A DNA stretch of 64,000 nucleotides, taken from positions 43,243-107,242 of the forward strand of contig CANPGB010000010.1 of the NCBI GenBank assembly GCA_947573485.1. Direction: 5' to 3'. The notes below the pieces were generated by a model, which was not told where the DNA came from, ran no database searches, and saw nothing but the letters and a program-made list of their open reading frames with translations. Below are positions 54,695 to 63,698 of this stretch, piece after piece. Origin of the DNA: an uncultured Porphyromonadaceae bacterium. Its GTDB lineage: Bacteria; Bacteroidota; Bacteroidia; Bacteroidales; Muribaculaceae. Within the stretch, counting starts at the first letter, position 1, and each line of letters starts with the position of its first letter. A program made the translations under genes and the position numbers.

Positions 54695-57600
54695 TTATGC
54701 GGCAGTTATGGCTTTGTGGAGGTGGCTGACAAAGCCGGCGACTTGCGCAACTTTATCGGGGAAACAGCTTGTCAGATACTGGAAGAATACGCGGTTGTCG
54801 CGCAGCACGGCCTTATCCATGTCGCCGTTCTGGCAGACATAGTTGAGGATATTGTTGATAAATTCTTCCTGCTCGGCCGTCAATGTATTGGCGGAAATGA
54901 ACTCGGAGAACAGTCTGATGGCCTTGGCACGGTCGAGACCTACCACCTTGCGGATAAATGCTGCCACAGGGGTGTCGGCGGTGAGTTGCTCGCGCTGCAT
55001 ATATCTCTCATAGTCCTCTTTGGAGCCAAGCTCTTCCCATAGTATACGCTCCAGTTGAGTTACGTCGTCGGCGGTGAGTTGCTCCAGATTATGAATTTTT
55101 TGAAGCACCGGGTGGTCGCGGTTTTCAGTGAGATAGTCGAGCACCTTTTGCCTGTATGTAACAGTCGTGGAAATCGGGCCGGCAATGCCTCCGTCGGTAA
55201 TATCGTCTTCGATATTTACGGTAAAGGTTTTTCCGCTTTCTCCTACGAGATACTTCATCAGATGGCGGAGCTCGCGCCGCATATTCTCGAGCGACGCAAG
55301 GGTTTTGTTCTCCCAAAATTCTGCCGTCATCACTTCGTTGAGCAGGGGCATCTTGGCCTGGATGTCGGGTATGCTTGCTTTTTTGCGGAGGGCATCAACA
55401 ATAAGGGTTATCTGTCCTTCGTGACGCGAGCTCTCGAATGCCTCGTCGAGCAATCCGAGTTGGCAATAGAGTGCAAGAAGGTCAAATTTCTTGACACGTT
55501 CATCTTCCAATGTCGAGGGGATAAGCGGAGCTATGCGGTTCTTTATCTCCTGCAGGTCGAGAGTGCCGACATACTGCCAATCTTTTGGCGTGCGGAAACG
55601 GCTTATCAAATCCCACTCCTTACGCACTGAAATGTGCAGGTCGCTGAGTTTCTCCATATCCTTCACAAGGTGGGCCTTCAACTCATCGTGCATGCCCTTG
55701 GCATACTCGTCGGCCTGATATTGAGCGGCCTGCAATGTGCAGGCTATGTCGGCGCGGACGGCGAAGAGGCGCTCGGTAAGTGTCTGCGTGCGGATGCTTT
55801 TTCCTTGCTTGGGGTTGGTAGCGAAATAATTGAAGTTGCCACCCCAGTCAAAAATATAGAAGCGTTCTTTATCTTTCCCGGTGCCGAATATGTCGCGGCT
55901 GAGGCGTGTGCCTCGGCCTATCATCTGCATGAACTTGATGCGTGAACGAACACGTTTGAAGAAAACGAGGTTAAGACAGTCGGTCACATCAATGCCGGTG
56001 TCGAGCATATCTACCGACACTGCTATCTGCGGCAATGAGTCGCGAACACTGAATTTGTCAATCAAATCCTGTGAGTATTTTATAGAGTAGTCAATCTGTT
56101 CGCAGAAGTGAGGGCCGTATTGCGGAAAGAGCAGGTTGAAGCGCTCTACAATCAGCCGTGCCGTCTTGGAGTTCATGGCAAAGATTATTGTCTTGCCAAT
56201 CTTTTCGCCCGAGTCTACTTTCAGGCCATTCTCCATCAGGTCTTGAAGCATGCGGTCGATGGTGTCGGTGTTGTAGATATATTTGTATATCTCCTGCTCG
56301 CGTATGTCGCGGGGTTCATAGTCTTCGTCGGGGTCTTTGTTTACCTGCTCATATTTCCACACCTGTTCGAGCTGTTGCTTCTCATCTTCGGTCAGGTCGT
56401 CATATTTTATACCCTCGTTCACCACCTTAGAGCCGCGTATAAAACCGGTGTAGTCCACAAGATAGCCGTCGTCTACGGCGGTCTGGTATTCATAGTAGTC
56501 GGTAGGCTCGCCACCTTCGAGGTTCAGAAGGTCGTAGGTCGACTTATCCACTTGGTCGCGGGGAGTGGCGGTAAGGCCAACGAGCAGCGAGTCGAAATAG
56601 TCGAATATGTCGCCGTATTTGCCGAATACCGAGCGGTGGGCCTCATCGATGATGATAAGGTCGAAACGCCCCACGCTGTAGGGTTTCGTGTCGGTATTGA
56701 CATAGTTTATCATCGTCTGATAGGTAGAGAAAGTAATGCGGGCGTTGGGGTCAAGCTCCGTGGTCTTGTCGCTGAGCACGGTTATGGGTGAGTCGGGCAG
56801 AAGTTTTCCGAAGTTGCGGGCTGCCTGGTTCACGAGCGATGTGCGGTCGGCAAGGAAGAGGGTGTTCTTCACCCTGCCGTTGCGCTGAAGAACATCTACA
56901 AGCGATATGGCGGTGCGGGTTTTGCCGGTTCCGGTGGCCATGACGAGAAGGCCGCGCCGGTGCATAGAGTTGAACCACTCGCACATTGCCTTGATGGCAC
57001 GTTTCTGATAATACCGGTCGCTGATCTCTTCCTTTACTGAGAAGTCGGTGATTTTGCCGTCGGTAGCGCGGCGCATCTTAATCAATTCGAGGTCTTTCTC
57101 AGAGTGGAAAGCGAAAAGCGGACGCTCGGGATAGCCAAGACCGTCGACGACGTGCAGTTCAAATCCGTTGGTGTAGTATATCACCGGACGCACGCCATAG
57201 CGTGCTTCAAGGCAATCGGCATAGAGTTCGGCCTGATGTTTCCCGGCATGTGGGTCAACGCTTGTGCGCTTCGCCTCGATAACAGCAAGGGGCTTGCCGT
57301 CCTTGCCGAAGAGCACATAGTCGGCATATCCTACCCCGCTTGCGCCGGGCATGCCATGTACTTCAACCTCGATGCAAGCCTTTGAGGCGGCAATGTCGCC
57401 TTCGGTTTCGAGCACCTGCCAGCCGGCTTCGCGGAGCATAAGGTCGATGAAACGGCGGCGTGTCTCCGCCTCGGAGATTCCGTCCCACGACAGTGCCGGT
57501 TTTACCTGGGGAGCCTCCGCAATCGCAGTGGCAGGCATCGTGTCGGCAAAGGCTTCAGAAGTCTGCCCGGCACGAACCACCACGATGCGCGGACGAGCCT

Positions 57601-58039
57601 GCCGGGTGGGGAGCAGAGTCTTGTCGAAGGGGGCAAGACTTTCTATGGCATGGAGTTTCAGCAGTACACCGCCAACGAAGTTGTATAGGTTGAGCACGGT
57701 GAAGAACGAGTCGGCGCGGGTCACCGTGCCGTCGTGCGCGGCGAGGTTTCCTACTTTGCGAATCCAATGCACGGCCTTCATCATCTCCGGGTCGTTGATG
57801 AAGTCGGTGAAGACCGGCGATGTGGTAAGGTCAATCAACTTGGCGCGCTCAGGTATCTCCACATTCTTCATCCTGTAAATGGCCTTTGTGAGCCATTCCA
57901 AAGCTTTGCGGGCATTGATGGCGGAAGAGTCGGGCTCGGTATATTGGCGCTGTTCGGCCAAATCGCACAAGCGGTACAACTCCGCCAATGCGGTGAGTTC
58001 TGTCTCTGAAAGCGCTTTAAGGTAGTCGAAGTTTAACAT
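54695..58039 (-). CDS. hsdR: Type I restriction enzyme R subunit
   Basis: The 1114-residue protein has a DUF4145-like helical start (about 10-140), an HSDR_N nuclease domain (about 190-310; Asp in GYADYVLFG, Glu-x-Lys in AVIEAKRTS), an SF2 translocase with MATGTGKTRTA, IIIDEAHRSVFGK, LLVGLTATP and MIGRGTRLSRD, and an EcoEI-type C-terminal domain. HsdR translocates DNA and cuts it with HsdM and HsdS when the site is unmethylated. The gene is intact. Its first 17 codons are duplicated upstream at 59150-59205. The gene is separated from hsdM and hsdS by fic and a DUF1016 gene on the same strand. Confidence 0.95.
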   Translation of the reverse strand: MLNFDYLKALSETELTALAELYRLCDLAEQRQYTEPDSSAINARKALEWLTKAIYRMKNVEIPERAKLIDLTTSPVFTDFINDPEMMKAVHWIRKVGNLAAHDGTVTRADSFFTVLNLYNFVGGVLLKLHAIESLAPFDKTLLPTRQARPRIVVVRAGQTSEAFADTMPATAIAEAPQVKPALSWDGISEAETRRRFIDLMLREAGWQVLETEGDIAASKACIEVEVHGMPGASGVGYADYVLFGKDGKPLAVIEAKRTSVDPHAGKHQAELYADCLEARYGVRPVIYYTNGFELHVVDGLGYPERPLFAFHSEKDLELIKMRRATDGKITDFSVKEEISDRYYQKRAIKAMCEWFNSMHRRGLLVMATGTGKTRTAISLVDVLQRNGRVKNTLFLADRTSLVNQAARNFGKLLPDSPITVLSDKTTELDPNARITFSTYQTMINYVNTDTKPYSVGRFDLIIIDEAHRSVFGKYGDIFDYFDSLLVGLTATPRDQVDKSTYDLLNLEGGEPTDYYEYQTAVDDGYLVDYTGFIRGSKVVNEGIKYDDLTEDEKQQLEQVWKYEQVNKDPDEDYEPRDIREQEIYKYIYNTDTIDRMLQDLMENGLKVDSGEKIGKTIIFAMNSKTARLIVERFNLLFPQYGPHFCEQIDYSIKYSQDLIDKFSVRDSLPQIAVSVDMLDTGIDVTDCLNLVFFKRVRSRIKFMQMIGRGTRLSRDIFGTGKDKERFYIFDWGGNFNYFATNPKQGKSIRTQTLTERLFAVRADIACTLQAAQYQADEYAKGMHDELKAHLVKDMEKLSDLHISVRKEWDLISRFRTPKDWQYVGTLDLQEIKNRIAPLIPSTLEDERVKKFDLLALYCQLGLLDEAFESSRHEGQITLIVDALRKKASIPDIQAKMPLLNEVMTAEFWENKTLASLENMRRELRHLMKYLVGESGKTFTVNIEDDITDGGIAGPISTTVTYRQKVLDYLTENRDHPVLQKIHNLEQLTADDVTQLERILWEELGSKEDYERYMQREQLTADTPVAAFIRKVVGLDRAKAIRLFSEFISANTLTAEQEEFINNILNYVCQNGDMDKAVLRDNRVFFQYLTSCFPDKVAQVAGFVSHLHKAITAA

Positions 58040-58045
58040 GGCTCA
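57990..58045 (-). repeat. 56-bp direct repeat, copy 1: 5' end of hsdR
   Basis: These bases encode the hsdR start (MLNFDYLKALSETELTA) and 6 bases before it. They match 59150-59205 with about one mismatch. Confidence 0.9.
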
Positions 58046-58046
58046 G

Positions 58047-59093
58047 TTATCCTTTCAGGCGTTTGAAGTTCTCTTTGGTTCTTTCTATCTCTCTGCGGAG
58101 TTCCTCCTCGGTCGGGAGCATCAACTTATATTTGGGCGCAAATACGCTGATGTCGTTGCGGTTCCCTAAAGTATATTCGATTACAGTATCATTCTTTTCA
58201 GAGCAAAGAATAATTCCTACCGTAGGATTATCTTGAGGTGTGCACACCTCTTTGTTAAAGTAATTTACATAGAGCTGCATCTGACCCACATCGGCATAAC
58301 CAGCCTTGTTCATTTTGAGGTCGATTATTACGTAACAGCGAGCGGCCACGTTGTAAAACACTAAATCAGGATAGAAGTGGTCGCCATCTAACGTGAATCT
58401 CTTCTGCCGGCCCATGAAGGCGAAGCCTCTGCCGAGTTCAAGGAGGAAATCTTCTATATGCGACAATATGGCACTTTCAAGTTCTTTCTCCTGCAGAGCC
58501 GGGTCTTCCCTTAAATCAAGAAACTCAAGAACAAAGGGATCGTGTACCAACTCCAGCGGATCAAATTTATCAGCCTTGGCCGGTAGATTCTTGGCGATTA
58601 TTTCCTTTATCTCATTATCATCGCGATGAGATGACAACAGCCGTTCGTAGTATTGCGTTGCAATCTGGCGTTCAAGTTGCCGGACACTCCAAGACTCGCC
58701 GGCAGCCGATTCGGCATAATATTCCCTCGCTTTAGGATTGGCGACACGCATAAGCGTCAGATAATGAGACCAAGACAATTTGCCGGACAGTGTCTGGTAA
58801 ATTGGGAAAGTCAAATAGAATTGACGCATATCCCGGAGATTGGAGCGTTTGAACCCTCGACCGAATTCCTTGGTGAGTTTTGCAGATAAATCATCAATCA
58901 AGCCATCACCATATTTGGCCTTAGCTTCTCCACCCTGAGCCTCAACAATGAGTTTCCCTATGTGCCAATAAGCCGCTACCATAGCCGTATTGACAGTGGT
59001 TGCCACCTTGGTTCTGGCTTCATTGAGAATCCGGCTAATCTGATTGTAAAGATTCTCAGTTGGTAAGTTGTTATCCTGCATCATGTCGGCCAT
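58047..59093 (-). CDS. DUF1016 (YhcG-type) PD-(D/E)xK nuclease-domain protein
   Basis: The 348-residue protein has the DUF1016 N-terminal helical domain (about 15-160; RTKVATTVNTAMVAAYWHIGKLI, GFKRSNLRDMRQFYLTFP) and a C-terminal PD-(D/E)xK nuclease fold (about 195-340; HFYPDLVFYNVAARCYVIID, LKMNKAGYADVGQMQLYVNY, with Asp, Asp and Lys in place). Such genes are often inside or beside type I restriction loci, and their role is not settled. The stop is 7 bases before the hsdR start. The sequence upstream has vestiges of hsdR and hsdS, so the gene was probably inserted between fic and hsdR. Confidence 0.88.
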   Translation of the reverse strand: MADMMQDNNLPTENLYNQISRILNEARTKVATTVNTAMVAAYWHIGKLIVEAQGGEAKAKYGDGLIDDLSAKLTKEFGRGFKRSNLRDMRQFYLTFPIYQTLSGKLSWSHYLTLMRVANPKAREYYAESAAGESWSVRQLERQIATQYYERLLSSHRDDNEIKEIIAKNLPAKADKFDPLELVHDPFVLEFLDLREDPALQEKELESAILSHIEDFLLELGRGFAFMGRQKRFTLDGDHFYPDLVFYNVAARCYVIIDLKMNKAGYADVGQMQLYVNYFNKEVCTPQDNPTVGIILCSEKNDTVIEYTLGNRNDISVFAPKYKLMLPTEEELRREIERTKENFKRLKG

Positions 59094-59126
59094 AATTACG
59101 TTTTCTTGATTTGTAGTCGGTCACAT

Positions 59127-59145
59127 TTTAATTAAACCAATAGTC
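59127..59145 (-). repeat. Vestige of an hsdS 3' end upstream of the DUF1016 gene
   Basis: These 19 bases match the end of hsdS at 60093-60111 with one mismatch, and similarity continues a few bases into a shared CCGC. They lie between the hsdR vestige and the DUF1016 start, as expected if this gene once followed another hsdS. Confidence 0.7.
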
Positions 59146-59149
59146 TCAC

Positions 59150-59205
59150 GCGGTTAGTTCTGTCTCTGAAAGCGCTTTAAGGTAGTCGAAGTTTAACATG
59201 GCTCA
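59150..59205 (-). repeat. 56-bp direct repeat, copy 2: truncated hsdR 5' end behind fic
   Basis: The copy starts at the fic stop and encodes the first 17 residues of HsdR, then TGA. It matches 57990-58045 with about one mismatch. It shows that hsdR once followed fic directly. Confidence 0.9.
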
Positions 59206-60081
59206 ATCGTTTTGCTCATAGTAATACGAATAGTCAATACCTTTCATAAAGGTCTCGCGGTCGTCAATATGAGAGGTTAGTGCAGGCTCGACCAATGCCT
59301 TGATATGGCTTGAATCTGCAACACTCTCACGCATCGCTTCGAGATATTCATTCTTGTCGATTTTGCTCCAATCTACACATTTCTTAAGCGAGCGTTTCAG
59401 CATCAAATCAAGCCAAATGCGAGTGCTGCGACCATTGCCTTCCATAAATGGATGTGCCACATTCATCTCTACATACTTATCGATTATTTCGTTGAATGTG
59501 GTTTCCGGCATTCGTTCAATCATTTGGAGCGTGCCGGGGAAGTGCATACAGTTGGCAAAGGTAAATCCACCCTTGGATATATTCTTTGTGCGAATTTGCC
59601 CCGCAAATTCATATAGTCCGCCGAATATGTAAGCATGAATCTGTTGGAGACATTTGATGCTTCCCGGTTCAAGTTTACGCAACAATCCTGACTCAAAAAG
59701 GTCGTAAGCCTTTTTTCGGCTACGTCCGTCTATGGTGTTCTCGCTGTATGTAAACCAGTCAAGAAACCCCAGCGCCTTATTGTTGGGCATGTGTTTGGCA
59801 AGTTCCATAATCCCATCGGCATCAAGAGCGTCCGATTTGTAACTTTTCCCATCGGCAGCAGTTAGCTTCAGTTGGTTAGTGGCACTAACCAACTGAGGTG
59901 CTACCTTTTTTAGTTTGTTCTTGAGATATTTCCAATAGTTGCGGGTCTTGTTGTAATCGTCTTGTTCATTGAAAATAGCGATAATATCCAATACCGAGAA
60001 CCACCATTTGCTGTTGGCCTCATCCCAAATGGCGCGGACCGGTCGGTTATTGTAGAAACGTATCGAAATCTTGTCGTTCAT
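59203..60081 (-). CDS. Fic-domain protein with a BRO/antirepressor-like N-terminus
   Basis: The 292-residue protein has an N-terminal domain (about 1-95; VRAIWDEANSKWWFSVLDII, YWKYLKNKLKK) like BRO/phage-antirepressor domains, then a Fic domain (about 130-270). The Fic motif HPFMEGNGRSTR at about 211-222 is complete (HxFx[D/E]GNGRxxR), so it is expected to transfer AMP or another nucleotide to a protein. The preceding flap block is IFGGLYEFAGQIRTKNI. It lies 12 bases after hsdS and just before an hsdR remnant, inside the type I restriction operon. Many type I loci carry such Fic genes; their role there is unknown. Confidence 0.9.
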   Translation of the reverse strand: MNDKISIRFYNNRPVRAIWDEANSKWWFSVLDIIAIFNEQDDYNKTRNYWKYLKNKLKKVAPQLVSATNQLKLTAADGKSYKSDALDADGIMELAKHMPNNKALGFLDWFTYSENTIDGRSRKKAYDLFESGLLRKLEPGSIKCLQQIHAYIFGGLYEFAGQIRTKNISKGGFTFANCMHFPGTLQMIERMPETTFNEIIDKYVEMNVAHPFMEGNGRSTRIWLDLMLKRSLKKCVDWSKIDKNEYLEAMRESVADSSHIKALVEPALTSHIDDRETFMKGIDYSYYYEQND

Positions 60082-60093
60082 AGTGGAGAGAGT

Positions 60094-61188
60094 TTAATTG
60101 AACCAATAGTCCATGCGGCTGTCAAGCAAGGTCTGTAACTCCGCGATTGACTTCTCAACCGTTGCTTTCTGCGCCTCGATAGCCTCTATCTTGGTGGCAA
60201 ATTCCTCTTGCAATGAGAGAGGTGGAAACTGTATTTTTAGGGGATATATATCACCATTATTGATTTGAGGCACTGTGCTACCATCAACCAACTCAGAAAA
60301 ATCCTTTAAAATAAAATAGAAAAACAGATATTTTGAATTAATATTTTTAGGTATCGCGCCCATTATATTAAGGTCACAACATATTTCTGTTTTCGTTAAC
60401 CTTTTCTTATTAGTTAGAATCGCGCCACCCCTTTTAGGGAATATGGTTGTACCTATTGGAAAAAGTAATTTGTTCTTTCCTCCAGTATCAACAAAATTAG
60501 ATGAAGTTTGAATATAAGTTTTATTTTCAGGGAGGTTCATATCCCCAACTTTCACATATGGCGTTTTTCCAAATGGCAATTTATTTGCAGATGAATCGCC
60601 ACTTTTTAAGGTGCATACATCTTCTAAAGTAACCATCTTCCAGCCTTTGGGGTTGGTTATGGGGTCGCCGAAGGTGTCGTAGAAAAGAGATTGGGCGAGA
60701 GAGTCGAGGTGGCGCAGCAACTCGCGGTTTTGCTCAATCAATTCATTGATTTTATCCAATTCCGCAACTATTCTCTCCTGGGATTCCTTCGGAGGAACGG
60801 CGTACAATGCCTCTTTAACGAGCTTAAAATGCCTTGAATAGCCCAAAGATGGGATATTCAACCAATGCAGATAATAGTACAAAAATTTGGTATTGATGTC
60901 GTCCTCAGGTTCTATGATTTTTACACCATCTGCTCCTACAACAAACTCAAAATCGATATATTTAAGAACACGACTATGGTCTCCAAATATAACAACTGGT
61001 TTTTGATGAGGTGTTACATCTTTGGAATTATACCAGTACCCTGAAATTAATGTTTCCTCTTGAGAAATGATTGGAACTAAGCCATACGACAAATATTCCG
61101 ATTTCTCTATTTTTGAAATCGGGGTAATGGTGTGCGCAACTCCATCAAATGGCCGATATTCCCAATTATGCTTCACGGCTTTTGGCAA
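60094..61188 (-). CDS. hsdS: Type I restriction specificity subunit
   Basis: The 364-residue protein has two target-recognition domains, each followed by a long helical conserved region: KESQERIVAELDKINELIEQ (about 135-165) and LQEEFATKIEAIEAQKATVEK (about 325-350). HsdS determines the DNA sequence recognised by the complex. The first domain starts right at the N-terminus, so the protein is shorter than average by the usual leader. Its start overlaps hsdM by 23 bases. The 3' end TCAATTAAA is repeated in degraded form at 59127-59145, so another hsdS copy was once involved at this locus. No invertase gene is seen. Confidence 0.92.
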   Translation of the reverse strand: MPKAVKHNWEYRPFDGVAHTITPISKIEKSEYLSYGLVPIISQEETLISGYWYNSKDVTPHQKPVVIFGDHSRVLKYIDFEFVVGADGVKIIEPEDDINTKFLYYYLHWLNIPSLGYSRHFKLVKEALYAVPPKESQERIVAELDKINELIEQNRELLRHLDSLAQSLFYDTFGDPITNPKGWKMVTLEDVCTLKSGDSSANKLPFGKTPYVKVGDMNLPENKTYIQTSSNFVDTGGKNKLLFPIGTTIFPKRGGAILTNKKRLTKTEICCDLNIMGAIPKNINSKYLFFYFILKDFSELVDGSTVPQINNGDIYPLKIQFPPLSLQEEFATKIEAIEAQKATVEKSIAELQTLLDSRMDYWFN

Positions 61189-62677
61189 GGAGGTTTTCGA
61201 GGTCTTTCATACCGGCGACGATTTGCTCTGTGAGAGCCCGGGCGCGGCCGAGGATTAGTTCGGGTGCTTCATATTCGACAACTTCGCGGACGGTCTCTTT
61301 GTAGGCGTTGAAGGCAAGGTCGTAGTCGTGCTCCCGAATTTCGGCAAGGGGCACGAGGAACGATTGGTCGGTGCGGGTGCGGTCGGTTTCTCCTTCAAGG
61401 TTGTGGAAGCGTGAGATGATGTCGGGAATGTCGGTCTCGGCAACTTCGGTGCGCTTTTGGTCGAGCGAGAAGCCGTCGGCTTTCATGTCGTAGAACCAGA
61501 CCTTGTGTGTGCCTCCGGCATTGGTTTTGGTGAAGATGAGGATGGCCGTAGAAACCCCCGAATAGGGCTGGAACACGCCCGAGGGCATTGAGATTACAGC
61601 TTCAAGGCGGTTACCATCAACGATTGCTTTACGGATTGCTTTGTGTGCGTTGCTGCTGCCGGTGAGCACACCATCAGGCACAATCGAGGCGCAGCGGCCA
61701 CCCACCTCGAGCGAGCGGAGGAAGAGCGAGAGAAACAACAACTCGGTTTTCTTGGTCTTGGCCACTGTGAGCAGCGATTTGGCAACACCCTCGTAGTCGA
61801 GACTTCCGGCAAATGGTGGATTGGCGAGGATGAGTTTGTAGCGGTCGGTGTCGGTGTTGTCGGCGGAGAGGGAGTCGCGATATGCCACCGTAGGCGAGTC
61901 GATGCCATGCAGCATGAGGTTCATTGCGCCGATGCGCAGCATGGTTTGGTCGGTGTCGAAGCCGTGGAGCATGGTCGAGCGGAAATGGCTGTCGTTGGCC
62001 GGATTCATCAGCTCCTTGGCATAATGCTCTTTGATGTATTTGGCGGTTTCGACAATAAAGCCTGCGCTGCCCATGGCGGGGTCGCAGACGGTGTCGGCGA
62101 GAGTGGGCTGCATCAGTTCTACCATCATGCGGATAATGTGGCGAGGTGTGCGGAACTGGCCGTTGTTGCCGCTGGCTGCCATTTTGCCGAGGATATACTC
62201 GTAGGTGTCGCCCATGGTGTCGCGGTTGTTCATGTCGAGATTGTCGATGCCGTCGACAATCCTCACCAACGTGCGGGGGTTCTGAATCAGGAAGATTGCG
62301 CTGCCCATAAAGCGGGAGTAGGCCGAGTCGCTGCCGCTATTGAGATGCTTGATGTAGGCAAAGGCATCGCGGCTTACGGTGCGGAACATCTTCTCAGGGT
62401 CGTAATGCTTGAATACGTGCCAACGCAGCGATTCAAGAGGTACATCTTCGCCGGTGTCGGGATTGTGCCATGTGCCGTAAGAGTAGGTTGCATCATGTAC
62501 CATGTCGATGCCGAGTGCCTGCGAAACTTGCTCCTGCTGGAGCTGCTGGTCGTCGAGCATCTTCATGAAGAACAGATAGGTCATCTGTTCAAGGATGGTT
62601 ATGGAGTTGGTGATACCGCCTGTCCAAAAGGTATCCCATATTTGGTCGATTTGATTCTTAATTTGTCCTGTAATCAT
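61166..62677 (-). CDS. hsdM: Type I restriction adenine methyltransferase subunit
   Basis: The 503-residue protein has the HsdM_N helical domain (about 5-150), SAM-binding motif I CDPAMGSAGFIVETAKYIKEH (about 200), the catalytic motif IV NPPFAG (about 290), and a C-terminal helical part. It methylates adenine at the site recognised by HsdS and protects host DNA. The gene is intact and is first in the operon hsdM-hsdS-fic-DUF1016-hsdR-helicase. The predicted promoter is about 80 bases upstream. Confidence 0.95.
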   Translation of the reverse strand: MITGQIKNQIDQIWDTFWTGGITNSITILEQMTYLFFMKMLDDQQLQQEQVSQALGIDMVHDATYSYGTWHNPDTGEDVPLESLRWHVFKHYDPEKMFRTVSRDAFAYIKHLNSGSDSAYSRFMGSAIFLIQNPRTLVRIVDGIDNLDMNNRDTMGDTYEYILGKMAASGNNGQFRTPRHIIRMMVELMQPTLADTVCDPAMGSAGFIVETAKYIKEHYAKELMNPANDSHFRSTMLHGFDTDQTMLRIGAMNLMLHGIDSPTVAYRDSLSADNTDTDRYKLILANPPFAGSLDYEGVAKSLLTVAKTKKTELLFLSLFLRSLEVGGRCASIVPDGVLTGSSNAHKAIRKAIVDGNRLEAVISMPSGVFQPYSGVSTAILIFTKTNAGGTHKVWFYDMKADGFSLDQKRTEVAETDIPDIISRFHNLEGETDRTRTDQSFLVPLAEIREHDYDLAFNAYKETVREVVEYEAPELILGRARALTEQIVAGMKDLENLLAKSREA

Positions 62678-63056
62678 CTTTTCAGATTTTTGAATGGCTG
62701 AGTATTTCTTGGCATCGCTTATAGACGCATCCCATATTTTTAGGGTTGAATTAGACGCAAATATACTGAATATTTAAGAACTGGCATAATATATATGATA
62801 AATTTTGCTTACTTTGTTTCAGCGGTGTTGCCCGGGGGCAACTTCAGGCATTTCAGATTCAGTCTCCTGCCGGGAATTGATATCAGCACTGCGTTGAGAT
62901 AGTCCACCTTTTATCGGAGCAAGTGCCTTGACGCGCCCTCCCGCTTCATTGAGTGTCTCGATATGCTGAGGGTAATTATTGCTCAATTGAATTAATAATG
63001 CAAAATTTGTCTGCGATGGTGCCAAATTTTTGCACTCTAATGTTAAGGGATATAAT
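62678..63056. other. Intergenic region upstream of hsdM
   Basis: The 379 bases hold the hsdM promoter and a 7-bp palindrome GTTGCCC-GG-GGGCAAC at 62827-62842. A 68-codon frame at 62819-63025 on the minus strand resembles no family and is left out. AT-rich otherwise. Confidence 0.5.
62758..62765 (-). promoter_or_regulatory. Predicted -7 box TATATTTG for the hsdM operon
   Basis: The minus strand reads TATATTTG 81 bases before the hsdM ATG. The -33 position is not a clear TTTG. Confidence 0.5.
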
Positions 63057-63698
63057 TTAATCCCACCAAGAACGCATGAAATAAAGACGTAGGCGATGAT
63101 ATATGTGCCATGCTTTTTCTACCCTAAGATGGGATTGCCACATTGCGCCTGTTTTAGACTCTGTATAACATGACATTTCCCGTTGGGAATATCGCACGGC
63201 ATTTCTGTGATTGACATAAACGGGAATTGTATAATATGACTCCGGGTCATCTTCCAGTTCATATAAACCTTCTTTATCCGTGCATTCTACAAAGTTAAGA
63301 GGCTTTCCTATCCTTTCACAACACCCATCTTCTTCGATAATATCCAACAGACGCAAAGCAAGATTGAGCCGCTCAATATCTCTATCTGCATGAAGGTGAT
63401 TATGATAATGGGCTATCGCCTCGCGTACACGCTCAATTTGATGTCGTTCAACTGCCAGAATGCTTGTATAATCCCAATCTTCGACATTGCGACATACGTT
63501 GAAATATGAGAACCATCTCCCTATGTTTCTCCAGAATCTACGGACGCTCAGGTTTTTCATTCGGTAAAATATACTGACAATCTTATCTTTCATGGTCATA
63601 ACATAACGGCCGTCTTCGGAGCATACTATATCATAATCGACGTTGTTGAATAGTTCAGATACAGAGATCTCCCCCGGTAGATTCATTTGATTCCCCAA
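63057..63698 (-). CDS. Hypothetical protein
   Basis: The 213-residue product (MGNQMNLPGEISVSELFNN...) is not recognised. It is hydrophilic with no signal peptide or membrane helix. Charged and aromatic residues are abundant; a central part (about 85-135; HQIERVREAIAHYHNHLHAD) is helical and His-rich, and the C-terminus is basic and aromatic (IYHRLRLYFMRSWWD). Codon use and low GC agree with the AT-rich island. It might be a mobile-element or phage-derived gene; nothing next to it gives a clue. Confidence 0.6.
   Translation of the reverse strand: MGNQMNLPGEISVSELFNNVDYDIVCSEDGRYVMTMKDKIVSIFYRMKNLSVRRFWRNIGRWFSYFNVCRNVEDWDYTSILAVERHQIERVREAIAHYHNHLHADRDIERLNLALRLLDIIEEDGCCERIGKPLNFVECTDKEGLYELEDDPESYYTIPVYVNHRNAVRYSQREMSCYTESKTGAMWQSHLRVEKAWHIYHRLRLYFMRSWWD

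Noticed and set aside
60094..61188. Possible invertible hsdS shuffling system
   Set aside because: Only one complete hsdS and a 19-base vestige are present, with no site-specific recombinase or inverted repeats flanking a second specificity gene.
62819..63025. A 68-codon minus-strand frame upstream of hsdM
   Set aside because: It has no recognisable family or start context, and it sits in a region with a palindrome. A decayed gene is possible but cannot be supported.
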